Assembly (NCBI GenBank): GCA_030490835.1
Contig: CM059977.1
Span: forward strand, 9,762,765-9,826,764
Reading direction: 5' to 3'
Source: Annona cherimola
Taxonomy: Eukaryota > Streptophyta > Magnoliopsida > Magnoliales > Annonaceae
DNA: 64,000 bases
Below the pieces are notes generated by a model. The model had not been told where the DNA came from, ran no database searches, and saw nothing but the letters and a program-made list of their open reading frames with translations. Positions 1 to 10,296 of the stretch are shown here, piece by piece. A program made the position numbers and the translations under genes. Position 1 is the first letter of the stretch. Each line of letters opens with the position of its first letter.

Positions 1-545
1 ACTGAAGGGGCCCCACCCAGACGGTCCGTCGTTGCTGGCCTGGGCGTCCTTCTGCTGCCTCCACCGCCGGTAGAAAACAGCGCACGCAAGAAAGCCAAGG
101 CAAACACCGCAACGGCACCCACCGCAGCCCCCACCACAGTAGGCATCCGACTATTCTTCCCACTTGGTCTCTTGACTGGATTAGGGTCGCCTTCTTTTCT
201 CTCTGGGATGAGGGGATTCGGACTGGCGAGGTTGAAATTAGCTCGGTCGCTGAGCTTGAAGACCTCGACGCCATTTAGAAGGGCGTCGACATACTTAGTC
301 TTAGTTGCCAGCTGCGGATGGAGCGCCAGCCAGAGATCTTGGGGCGGCCCTTGGGGAACGATGACGGTGTAATCCTGATAGATGGGAACCTCGTTCTGCT
401 CGATCCCTGTATCATCATATGCCCAGGTAATCACATCAGCCTCGACCTCGGCCGTCCGGTTGTTGATGAAGATCGTGAACACCCTCTGATTCTCCGTGTA
501 AATGATTGATTGTGTCTCGCAGAAATGGAGCCTGACCAGGTATGT

Positions 546-838
546 TGATATGAATCTGCTTGCAAAGCACACTACAGATTCAATTCCCGCTGATAGTTTT
601 CATGCAATGGGGTTCCTCTTAGGGAGGGAACATCTCCTCATATCTTGATTTACAAGAAACAGAATCCACACCCTCAGAACCGAGTAAACACTTATTTATA
701 TCCCACAGTCTACGCTCAACAAATCCTAACAAACTGGATATGGCATGTGCTAATGCCGCTGGAGCCTGGGGCTCGTTTAAGTGCTCTGACCGGCCCTGCT
801 CTTGATGGACGCCCTTTAAAGGAATTCCATCCATATCA
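546..838 (-). repeat. 3' LTR of the gag-only element in FER-A
   Basis: Direct copy of 2731-3023, ending TGATATG...CATATCA. On the minus strand the purine-rich stretch just outside its inner edge (839-850) is the likely polypurine tract. Confidence 0.92.
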
Positions 839-2635
839 TTCCCGCCGGGCTGAAGAACCTGGTCCTCTAAGTTCTACGCTCAGCCAGTGAGAGATTACAG
901 TCGTGCAAACCAGTGGACGCATGCAGTTGTCGTCTCTAATGTCATCTACAAACAACTCGAATTTGATTACTGCAGCTGGAGTATCGTTGCGTCCCAACAT
1001 TCTTCCCCGCAGGAAAGTGTTGCGCACGAGTGAAGCAGGTGATCGATTTGCATTGACTGAACCCAAAAATTCGGCCCTGTTGGATTTCCCTCCTATGCGT
1101 TTCCGTGGCTTATAGGAGAAGCCCCTTCGCAAAGAGGTCCCTTCCAATCCGATTGGAGCCACCAAATTCTCTGTTCTTGAGAGGGAGAAGATCATCGGAA
1201 GACGACAAGAACAGATCATTGTGTCGGAAATGGCTGAATCCGACACCCCTCCCGGATCCCAAATTTGTCGTGACCATTTCATTCTCACCTGCCTTGCATT
1301 TTCTCCTGGATCCCATCCTATGCATGGCTGGCGTTGCTGCACCGAATGAATCTCATCTATCTTTTTCTTGTTAGCCAGTCGATACATGATTCTCGTGAGT
1401 GCCGGAGGAAGAAGATGATATACAGAACCACCAAATTCATCTTTGTCGTCACTTGGTAGTACCGATCTAGGAAGAGCTAGTGTATTCTTACTAGTTGAAA
1501 CACGAGCAGAACCCCGCGAGATTTTGCCAAATCTAAGAGCCTTTGCTGAGAACAGTATTTGCTCGCCCTTTCCTTCTTGCCGAGGAAGCTGCAACCTCCC
1601 ACGCCCGCCGCTAAGAGTTGTGCAGTTGAGAGGTTGAACTCGACTCGTGTGTTTGGAGCCAAACAAGTTGAGAAGCCGAGGAAGGGTGTTGGTAGGATTG
1701 CCACTTGAGTTCTCCCCCTGACCTTTTGCGTCATCCTCTTCCTTTGGTTGTTTCTCCACTTTACTTGATAATGACAGTAGCCTACCCTCCTCCTGCGGTG
1801 GCTGATGAAACTTCTTAGACCATTCCAAAATCAAATGTTTTCCCATCGATTGCTTTTCCATCTCGATAGGTGTAACAGGTGCGAGCAGGGAATCCACATT
1901 ATCCTCGTCTTTGGCCTTACCCATGTGACTCATTGTCGCTCTTGTAGGCATAGGCGATGGTTTTTTTCCGCACTGCCTTCCATAGTAGTGACCGCCACCC
2001 TTGTCAAGCCTAACATCTAGCGACTCAAGAGCCGAATTGTCCTCTCCAAATCGAAGTAGGATGGCCTTGCGAAACCTCCTCCATGAATTTACCCGTCGAC
2101 CCCTGTGGGCCTCATAAAACCATTCGAGTGCCTCCTGCTCCAAGTGGTCACAAGCGATCTGTACCCATAACTCCTCTGGAGTATCCGCGAGCTCGAAATA
2201 GATCCGAGCCTTAAGCAACCATGCATTCGGATCACCCAATGAAAATAATGGGAATTCCAACGGCTCGTGTTGGATTGCATACGATTGAGTCGGTGGCACT
2301 TGGGATTGCTCTGTTTTATGTCACCCCTGCCGATAATGATTCTCGAGAGGTGGTGTTACCGACCTATCTTTCCTGGCTCTTACCTGCCAGTGTGAAAGCC
2401 TAAGCGTTTTCTTGCCAGCATCAAGAATCTCCCATGATTTTTGTTTGTTTCGATGGGGATCGAGTATGACGCTCATACCTGTTTGCAGTTCTTTGAATTG
2501 TTGGCTCAGATTGGTCACATCTCGCCCCATGCACCACACATCGCGCTCCAACTTTGAGAAACACACGTCAGCTTCTTGATTCCCTAACTCACTCGACGAA
2601 TTTCTACTGCTGAACATGGTTTCACCCTTCTCCAT
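839..2635 (-). pseudogene. gag-like polyprotein of the element in FER-A, one in-frame stop
   Basis: A long minus-strand frame runs from an ATG at 2633-2635 (MEKGET) through the interior and is interrupted once by TGA at 2321-2323. Both halves are in the same frame. The N-terminal part looks coiled-coil-like. The part after the stop holds a typical retrotransposon gag core: a proline/alanine/tryptophan segment (GDPNAWLLKARIYF), then EQEALEWFYE and a W..F...LLRFG block. The remainder is basic and Ser/Gly-rich, with a W-D-P-G-G motif about 300 residues into the second half. I see no CCHC zinc knuckle. Product would be a capsid-like protein packaging element RNA. No other retroviral enzyme domain follows. 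Confidence 0.72.
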
Positions 2636-2711
2636 CGAAAACCTCAATGCTCTGTATGGAGTGCGTATCACTGAGCACGAACGTCTACCGCTCCGCGCCA
2701 GTTCGCTACTT

Positions 2712-2729
2712 CCCTGAGCTCTGATACCA
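2712..2729 (-). promoter_or_regulatory. Primer-binding site for initiator tRNA-Met
   Basis: Directly inside the 5' LTR (one base from 2731) the minus strand reads TGGTATCAGAGCTCAGGG. Its first 12 bases match the classic plant primer site complementary to the 3' end of initiator tRNA-Met. This fixes the element's orientation. Confidence 0.9.
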
Positions 2730-2730
2730 A

Positions 2731-3023
2731 TTATATGAATCTGCTTGCAAAGCACACTACAGATTCAATTCCCGCTGATAGTTTTCATTCAACGGGGTTC
2801 CTCTTAGAGAGGGAACATCTCCTCATATCTTGATTTACAAGAAACAGAATCCACACCCTCAGAACCGAGTAAACACCTATTTATATCCCACAGTCTACGC
2901 TCAACAAATCCTAACAAACTGGATATGGCACGTGCTAATGCCGCTGGAGCCTGGGGCTCGTTTAAGTGCTCTGACCGGCCCTGCTCTTGATGGACGCCCC
3001 TTAACGGAATTCCATCCATATCA
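2731..3023 (-). repeat. 5' LTR of the gag-only element in FER-A
   Basis: 293 bp, same length as 546-838. The second base is mutated (TT instead of TG at the outer end). Followed by the TATGT target duplication at 3024-3028. Confidence 0.92.
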
Positions 3024-4110
3024 TATGTGAACCCAGAATCAATGGGGAAGAACCACGAGAGGTTGTAGGCCTGATTCACGTTGACGTCAGGACCCATCGA
3101 CCTCCCTGATTTGTAGACCTCTTGGGGGGCTATGAAGGATGGAAGTTGTTCTGTGTATTCGAAGCTCTTATTGAGATCCCACCCAACCCGCACTCCAATT
3201 GCAGCACCGTATATGTAGTTGTCGTCTTGTTGCCAGGTTCGAAACAGGCTGGAATCCTGATCAGCCGAGATATCTCCGCCCCCCACGTTGAGCCGCACAA
3301 CCGTTGAAGCCCTGTCTCGTTCTCCAGGGGATACATCTGAGGATCATCCCCCGCGTCAAGGGCGACCCTGTAAGGTTTAGGGAAGAGGTTGGGCATTGCC
3401 ACGACTTCAATGCCGTTTATGAAAGCATAAGTGTTTGGGATTTTTCGGGATGGGGTGAAGTTGATGTTGAGGAAGCCGCCGCCATCGACGTGGATAGAGA
3501 ATTCGCGGACGAGGTAGTTGATGTTCATGGCCTGGGTGGTGTTATAGGAGCTGAAGTCGTCCAGGAGGGTGTAGCGGCCGGAAGTGACTTTGAAGAGGGC
3601 ATCGGCGGCGTTGAGGCCCCTGTATTTCGCGGGGTAGAAGTGGAGGCGGATGAATTTCCGGACGGCGCTGACGAGGAAGCTATAGGTGTGTTAGGAATGG
3701 AAGATACGGGCGTAATCGTAAGGAATCGAAGGAACGCTCGATGGCGTATGGATGGGAGCTACGGAGGTGTTGGAAGAGGAGGGTAACAATTTTAACCCAA
3801 CGTCGGACGTCCATTTTAGGCCGCTGAGGTCTGTGAGACCGGTTGTCGGTCCGCCGCAGATGATGCGGAAAACCTCAGGTGAGTGGTAAGAGGAATTGTC
3901 TGTGGCCGCCGAGATCAGATGGAGGAAGAAGGTGGAGCAGAGAAAAGCAGAGATGAGGAGGAGGCGTATGGTCGACGAATCCATGGGAACCATGTCAGGA
4001 ACTGGAGAGGGCAGAGAAGAAAAAAGCAGACTGACGAGGAATCGGCGGCCGTTTGAAGATCAAACTAGCGGGTTCTTTCTTCGATCCTTGGGAGGAGCAA
4101 ACTGCCGCAG

Positions 4111-4455
4111 CTGAAATTGTTAAGTGGATGGATGTTAAAACCACAAACACAAACAGCAGTCAAGCAGCTCTCGATCGAGGAAATCCTTGAACTCCAGCCG
4201 CAGCAGACCAAGATCGGGGTTGAAATTCTCGGGAATTAATCAAACAAGAGAAAAGCAAAGCGATGTTATTCCAGTTCTAGAACAAGATTAATTTACAAAA
4301 ACCATCAATACGTGGGGAAAAAAATAGAAAATGCAAAAAGAGGATTTTGAGCGGAGAATTAGTTGCCAGTGGTATGACTGTAAAAATCCAGAGGGTTTGC
4401 TAGCTCTGGAAATGATCAGTAGTGGATTGGAGAAGTAGGAAGGGGAGGAACATAC
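4111..4455 (-). other. 5'-UTR intron of FER-A
   Basis: On the minus strand exon 1 ends CCAG and the intron opens GTATGT at 4455. It closes with ACAATTTCAG at 4111, about 115 bp upstream of the start codon. The same donor and acceptor are kept in FER-B (32904/32562) and FER-C (54688/54345). A leader intron with an uninterrupted coding exon is common in CrRLK1L genes. Splicing itself is inferred. Confidence 0.72.
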
Positions 4456-4639
4456 CTGGAAGAGCTGCAAATGGAAGTTCGGATCGAGAGACGGCCGAGA
4501 CGAACAAGCGGAATTGGATAGCTTTTAAAAAAAGAGTCCGGTTTTAGTGAAAACGTTTGCAATTAAAATGAACGTGAAAATGCCTAATCTGCCGTCCATA
4601 TAAAACTTGCGGCTGAGATTTAGAAGGGTAAAAATGGAA

Positions 4640-4960
4640 TGGACTAACATGTACACGCGTGTAGATGTTGACTTCAGTCCCATTTCTCCTTTTCCTCTCC
4701 GTCTCTCTTCTCTCCGTCCTTCCTGCCTCATCCCTCCCGCTCTCTGCTGCCGCTGCTCCCTCCCTTTCCTCTCCGTCTCTCCTCTCCCTCCTCCCTGCCT
4801 CGTCCCTCCTGTTCCCTGCTGCCGCTGCTGCTGCTCCCTCCTGCGTCTCATTGCCAGTGATCGTCCGTCGTGCCTGAGATCCGGCCGCAGTCTAGGTAGC
4901 AGTCATCTCCTTCTCCCCTGCTGTTGCTGCTCCCTTCCGCGTCTCATCGCACGCGATATG
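4640..4960. repeat. CT-rich low-complexity tract inside MULE-1
   Basis: Imperfect repeated segments of pyrimidine-rich sequence of the type CCCTCCTG...CTGCTGCCGCTGCT, about 80-100 bp apart. Long open frames here on both strands are low-complexity Ser/Pro/Leu or Arg/Gln/Gly and are not convincing genes. The stretch 4960-6200 contains no gene I recognise. Confidence 0.55.
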
Positions 4961-6204
4961 GTGAATGATCTTCATCAGCAACTCTCCGTCGAAGGGTTTC
5001 CAGGAAAAAAGCGGATTTTATATACGTCGATGAGGTGCGAGACCTCACAATGCGTCAGATTGCACTTTTCAGACTTTTCAGACATGTCGAAGATCCCATA
5101 CCATCCTTCCTCTTCCATGATTTTCTTTTTCTTGCATAAAGATGCCATTGCCAAGGGATTGCTTTTGCTTGGCATGGAATCGACGCTACTCTACAGCGCT
5201 GCGGATTGGCTAGTTGCTTACCTAGTTTCGTAGGGCTACGTATGGTGTGGAATGCTCATTCTGAAAATTGGATTGAACTCGAAAGGCTATGAAGGAGCTA
5301 AAACGCCTGTTAAAGAGATAGGGCGAGGATTTTGCTCAGATGCTTGAGTCAGCAAAGACTATTGGAAGAGAATACGAACTCAAGAGAACTAGGAGAAATG
5401 TCTTATTCTGAATTCTTTATCCCTTGTTTACTTGTGATGCTTTTATAGTCTTGCCTTACAAAGTTTTCCCTGCTATTTTAGCGGTGTCGTGATTTTTGAG
5501 GCCTGTTTGATTGTTATTCATGTCCGGGTTCTGTTCTGCGGTTAGCTTGTAGCTATCTTGTTAGTTGTTAATGAAGTACGTTTTGTTCTCATTAACTGAA
5601 ATCTTATGATACCGAAATGGTCAGTGCCATAACGTTTATATAAGCACAAAACTGGTTGGTCTATGTTGGGAGATTTCGGTACTCCAAATTTCCATTTTTA
5701 ATGAAACTACTTGATGAATGTCACGTTATATATTTACGGTCAGGTCTATTTGTTTGATTATCCATAATTTCAGGCATGCTGTAAATTATTTATTGCTCTC
5801 ATGTTTTTTTTTCCCCCAAATGTTTTTGATGGAAAGCATGGTGATTGGGACCTACAAGAAGATGGAAAAGCCTTACAATTTCTGCAGGTATATAGCTCAC
5901 AGCAACTCTTAGCAAGTGGAGTAATTTTACTAGTTGAACACCGTTAAACAAATTTCAATGGCCATTGATGATATTTGCTGCTGATTTTCATTTTTGGAAG
6001 TGAATTTTCTGTATTCAACATGTGTAGTTAAATAGTTATTAATATAAGCAAAAGAAAAAAGGTCTATCTTTGCAATGATTAAATAGGAAGCAACGGTAAT
6101 GACAAGATTGGAAAACCTTACATTAACCTTATGTGCAATTTTGACCTTTCTCCAACCTTGTCTGGTTTCTAGATTAGAATCTGGCGCAGTTATCTACGAG
6201 AAAG

Positions 6205-6358
6205 CCAGGCTTGAATATGGATACATCATGTTTGTAATTAAGTCACGTTGTTGGAACTTAACTCATTTACCAACCAGGCTTGAATATGGATACACCATGT
6301 TTGTTTAAATCTGGTTGTTGGAATCTATCACAATTACCAACCAGGCTGGAATATGGGA
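6205..6358. repeat. Short tandem repeat of about 65-70 bp
   Basis: Two and a bit units, each opening AGGCTTGAATATGGATACA and containing CGTTGTTGGAA or GGTTGTTGGAA before ATTTACCAACC or ATTACCAACC. Lies inside MULE-1. The flanking 6359-7043 has no recognised gene. Confidence 0.65.
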
Positions 6359-7043
6359 CAGCATTATATCATCATCATCGTCGTTGTCATCATCATAAGC
6401 TGTTTTCTACGTATGTGGGGTCAGCATATGTGTATCTCTTAGTCCATGGGGCCAAGGGCCTTTGTAGTCTGCACCCATCAACATATATAATGATCAGACT
6501 ATTCTAGTAGCACCTGAAACATCTGTATTAATCCTTATTTTTTTGTTTTGTTTTGTGAGTCTATGGAAAAGATGATCTCAATTCTCAACAATCAGTTTAC
6601 TGATTTTTTGGCTGGGAAGTTCCCCATGATGTCCTTATTATTGGGGACCCAATCTCTTGAACCCACGAACATTGTGCTGTTGTAATCTCCTCTGCATCTC
6701 AGCTGGCTATTAGCTTTATGAGTTTGTCCATTCTGCAAGATCAGAATTTTAGAAGGTCAATGTTCCTGGTCAGGGGGCAACTCTTCTGTTGCTCTTGCGT
6801 TTGGCACAAGAGTTTGAGCAAAGGGTGCAATTTTCTCTTCTCATTGTTTTAAAGAGGGTGCAATTCTTCCGCTTTTCTTAAAATATAAGGCTAAAAATTT
6901 TCTTTCAGGAATTTGAATTATTCAAAAATGTCCTTCAAATGAATCGTGTGCACTTATTTTCTTATGATGCATATCTTTTTGCTGTCTCTCAAACTTAATT
7001 TGTTTGATTATGCTCTGCCTAACATGATTTGCTTCTCTTAAAG

Positions 7044-8207
7044 GGATGAAGATAGTAAGAGCAAATCAAGAAGCTTTAATGAGAGCTCAGTTCTTGTTAA
7101 ACCTGACATTCAGGAACTAGAGATGCTTTTGGAAGCTTATTTTGTGCAGATTGATGGGACCTTGCAAAAACTCTCCACGGTACATGATGCTTCATATTGA
7201 ATATTGACAGAACTATTTGTCAGCAGCCTAAATTTATGTTCATCTTAGGTTGATCCACAGTTATGAACTAACTTAGAATAACTTTGTAACACTATTCTTT
7301 GCACTAGTTCTCCGTTCCTGTTCTAAAGGATAGTGATAGGGCAGATCAAGGGAATATGTTTTATTTTCTCCTCCTTTGCCTTTCCTTCTCCAATTGTATT
7401 TGTGACCAAATTTCTTCCAAAAAGTGTCTTCGGTTGCATAGCTATTTTAGACAGAGCCATGTTTTCTGAACCCCCTGGTATTTTCATTATCATTTTCACA
7501 GTTTTCCAATGCAAAACTTGTTTGGTCCCTTCAATTTATTATTATCTCCGGACCTATATCAATCCTGTCCCTAAAACCAACAACTTTATTATGTTTTCTC
7601 TTCTGAAGGATATGAGAATTTTACTAAGAGGAAATTAGCAAGAAAACAAGTCATGATGGTCACCAATTAAACGTGGGCCCTGGCTAAAATCTTTGCAAGA
7701 GGGGCAATTATTCAGAAAAATGTTCTATTTTAAGCAGTTCATCAATTTGCAATTGTATTGGGTGCTAAGCTTTTTTTATTTATTTTTGCCACCAGGCAAT
7801 ATTGTAGTTTTTTTTTTAGCTCAATTTTCCAGTTTGTATTCAATGAAGTCTCAATTGTTGTCATATTTCCTGTCATTGTGGTTCTAATGTTGAAGGCATT
7901 TCCTCATTTTTTCTGTCTTTGACGATAGATGAGAGAATATGTGGATGACACAGAGGATTATATCAACATATTGTTGGATGACAAACAGAATCAGCTACTA
8001 CAAATGGGAGTAATGCTCAGCACTGTAAATATGATATGTAATGCAGGCATCGTTGTGGTGGCCGTATTTGGCATGAACATCCATATTAGCCTATTTGATT
8101 CTACTCCAACACAATTCTGGGAGACTGCTTTCGGTACATTGTTTGGCTGTATTGTTCTATATGTAATAGCTTTCGGATGGGGGAAAAACAAAGGGTTGCT
8201 TGGATGA
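7044..8207 (+). pseudogene. MRS2-like: Last two exons of an MRS2/MGT (CorA-type) magnesium transporter, captured in MULE-1
   Basis: Exon 7044-7179 (after ...TTAAAG, before donor GTACAT) encodes an Asp/Ser-rich linker and the MRS2 hallmark ELEMLLEAYFVQIDGTL. Exon 7929-8207 (after ...GATAG) encodes REYVDDTEDYINI, the long helix, membrane segment 1 ending in the Gly-Met-Asn (GMN) selectivity motif of CorA channels, a loop, membrane segment 2, and a lysine-bearing tail ending GLLG and a stop. The frame joins cleanly across a 749-bp intron. The N-terminal domain exons are absent between the element's left end and 7043, so this is a 3' fragment. CorA/MRS2 proteins form Mg2+ channels in plant membranes. 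This piece could at most make a truncated protein. Confidence 0.87.
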
Positions 8208-8736
8208 CCCCTATCTTCTTGTTAGCTCTCTTGCTTGCAATTAAGTAGATTTTTCTTCAAGACATCTATTTTTTTTTTCATTTTATTTCTGTTGATATTT
8301 CCTAATTTATTAGTCTTGTAAAGTTTATTTTTTCATCTGACAATAACAGAAAAGCATAATGAGTCATCAACATTCCTATAAATACATGGCAGCCAGTTGA
8401 AAATTAAGAGGTCTATATAAATTTGTTAATGATTAAAATAATATCAGTCCAAGCACGAGAATTGGTTGCGATATCGGAGCATTTAAAAAGCTACATTTAC
8501 GGAGACCATCGTAAGTTATAAGATAAAGAGGGAAAAGAAAGCATAAATTGATTAATTGCAAGGAGAGACCATCAAGTTGCTTACGTGGCACCCCAATTTT
8601 CCAGCCATACGCACGAGCAACCCTGAGCAATTCAATTTACGGATGCAATTGACTTTGCGACCCATCTTTCAGGAGAGGGGCGATCATCGGCGGGATTTGC
8701 GATGGGGCCAAAACCATATTTTAAAAAAATAATAAA

Positions 8737-8925
8737 ATAAATTTTTTTATACAAATGTCTATTTAATCAATAAAACGAGTTTTATTATTTTTGGAAATGT
8801 ATATTTATTTTGTATTTTAAAAACAGTTTAAAAATACAAAATAAATATATATACATTTTCAAAAATAATAAAACTTAATTTATAAATTAAATACACTCAT
8901 ATGAACATTTGTATAAAAATATTTT
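8737..8925. repeat. AT-rich imperfect palindrome (MITE-like hairpin)
   Basis: The left arm from TTTATACAAATGT through TTTTATTATTTTTG to ATTTATTTTGTATTTT is repeated in reverse complement on the right, centred near 8825-8830. No coding content. The rest of 8208-8736 is a 3'-UTR-like stretch followed by unique AT-rich sequence. Confidence 0.6.
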
Positions 8926-9854
8926 CAAAAAATAAAAAAAAATGTCTTTTGACATCTGCAACCAAGGGTAAATGGTCATGGCACTATAAACAGAGGGGAC
9001 GACAACGTAGCTAAAAACAAGACAATTGCAGAGGAGGATCTGAAGAAGGGGCGTCCAGGCGGGAGATAAGAGCTCTTGTTTTATTATTATTATTATTATT
9101 ATTATTTTTTGGATTCAATATTGCCATCTTTCTCAAGGGAACTCGAACGGAACTTAGGGTTTCAATTTGATTACAATGTGGAGGCAAAACCGTAACTTGC
9201 TTGGATTATACGATTTGTCTTAATTTTATTAATATATCTAAAATTAAATCATATATTTTGTTATTATTCCATACAACATAAACACTCAAACTCATTATTA
9301 TTAATTTATTAATTCTCCTTTTACTTACTATATAATTTTAGGCTATTAATAAAATTCTATTTTTATTAATAGCATGGCCTAATATTTTTTCATATATCTA
9401 CGTCACATACTTATGGGCTGAAATTTAAAAATCGCGGCTTCATAGCTTATCCATTTTTCTATCCCAATTTCTTGTCTACACCATAACTTTGAAGATATGA
9501 GATTTAAATTTATTACGGAGAATTTTTGTACAGCAAATTGTATAATTATAAAATTGAAAATATTTATATGAACAACGTTTCTACAACAAAATTATATATA
9601 TTTAAGTATTTATAGAAAAATAATTCTACAAAAATTTTAAATTCTAAAATTAGGAAAAAATCATAAGAAGAACATTTCTATAGAAAAATTGAAATTGTAA
9701 ATTTTATAATAAATACATGGAAAACATTAACATAGTAACTGTAAAAATACAATATCATAAACTAATTATATGGAGAATGATGCTATAAAAATACATTAAA
9801 TTAAAATCTATATACAAATTTATTACATACAATTTTTCTAAAATAAATTTATAT

Positions 9855-10296
9855 AAATTTGTATCATTTTATTCTAAGTTTAATGGTATGAGATGACAAA
9901 TTAATGTAAATCATAGGAGACATAAACTCCGAAATTATATTTTCTTCAGACTAACCATTAAACTCTCTTGATTAGAACTATTTTTATGATAACTAGTTTA
10001 AATTCAACATTATATAAAATTCTTATCAAAGTTTTATACAAATTCTTTATTTTTTGAGGTGACATATAAAATTCATGCCGTTAATTTATTTTTTGATTTA
10101 TTTCATTTCTTTATTTTTTTTCGTTGTAAATTCGTGCCGTTAATTTATTATTTTTTTTATGTTCATTTATTTACTTTTATGCAGTTGTAAATTTTATATG
10201 ATTTACACAAAAAATAAATCATTTCAAATTTGTGTCATTTTATTCTAAGTTTAATGGTATGAGATGACAAATTAATGTAAATCATAGGAGACATAA
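9855..10296 (+). repeat. 71-bp direct repeat pair in the AT-rich part of MULE-1
   Basis: Positions 9855-9925 and 10226-10296 are nearly identical (both contain TTCTAAGTTTAATGGTATGA and end GGAGACATAA). Around them 8926-11495 is very AT-rich, with a TTA microsatellite at about 9079-9106 and repeated CTATAAAA/TCGTAAAA phrases near 10980-11170. No gene seen. Confidence 0.7.

Larger units (their letters stand above)
546..3023 (-). mobile_element. Non-autonomous gag-only LTR retrotransposon (TR-GAG-like), complete with LTRs, PBS and TSD
   Basis: Two direct LTRs of 293 bp (546-838 and 2731-3023) begin TGATATG (mutated to TTATATG in the right one) and end CATATCA. The element is flanked by the 5-bp duplication TATGT (541-545 and 3024-3028). 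The intact genes have a single uninterrupted TATGT at 31474-31478 and 53257-53261, so the ends are exact. The element reads on the minus strand: the 5' LTR is the right one, followed by an initiator-Met primer site, then a gag-like frame. No protease, reverse transcriptase, RNase H or integrase is present in the 1.9-kb interior. By eye the LTRs differ at about 8 of 293 positions, so it is older than the element at 39627. Size and content fit the class called TR-GAG in plants. Confidence 0.94.
1..3993 (-). pseudogene. FER-like: FER-A: broken FERONIA-like receptor kinase (CrRLK1L), cut by window edge
   Basis: This is the paralogue of the intact genes at 29730-32444 and 51492-54227. The start codon is at 3991-3993 and opens the same MVPMDS signal peptide and first malectin-like segment. 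Three lesions are visible. A CAG codon (Q101 in the intact copies) is TAA just below position 3694. One T is missing near 3304, which shifts the frame after the conserved ENETGLQ. An LTR retrotransposon (546-3023) sits in the second malectin-like region. Positions 1-540 hold the end of the ectodomain and the transmembrane/juxtamembrane start. The kinase domain would lie left of the window. In the second malectin-like region this copy agrees with FER-C more often than with FER-B. It is almost certainly non-functional as a full receptor. Confidence 0.93.

Noticed and set aside
4525..4851. Arg/Gln/Gly-rich minus-strand frame upstream of FER-A
   Set aside because: Low-complexity antisense of a CT-rich tract inside MULE-1; no homologue recognised and absent from the other units.
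5718..5912. Possible exon near 5820-5888 ending at a GT
   Set aside because: A short open segment before a GTATAT donor-like site, but no family recognised and not part of MRS2.
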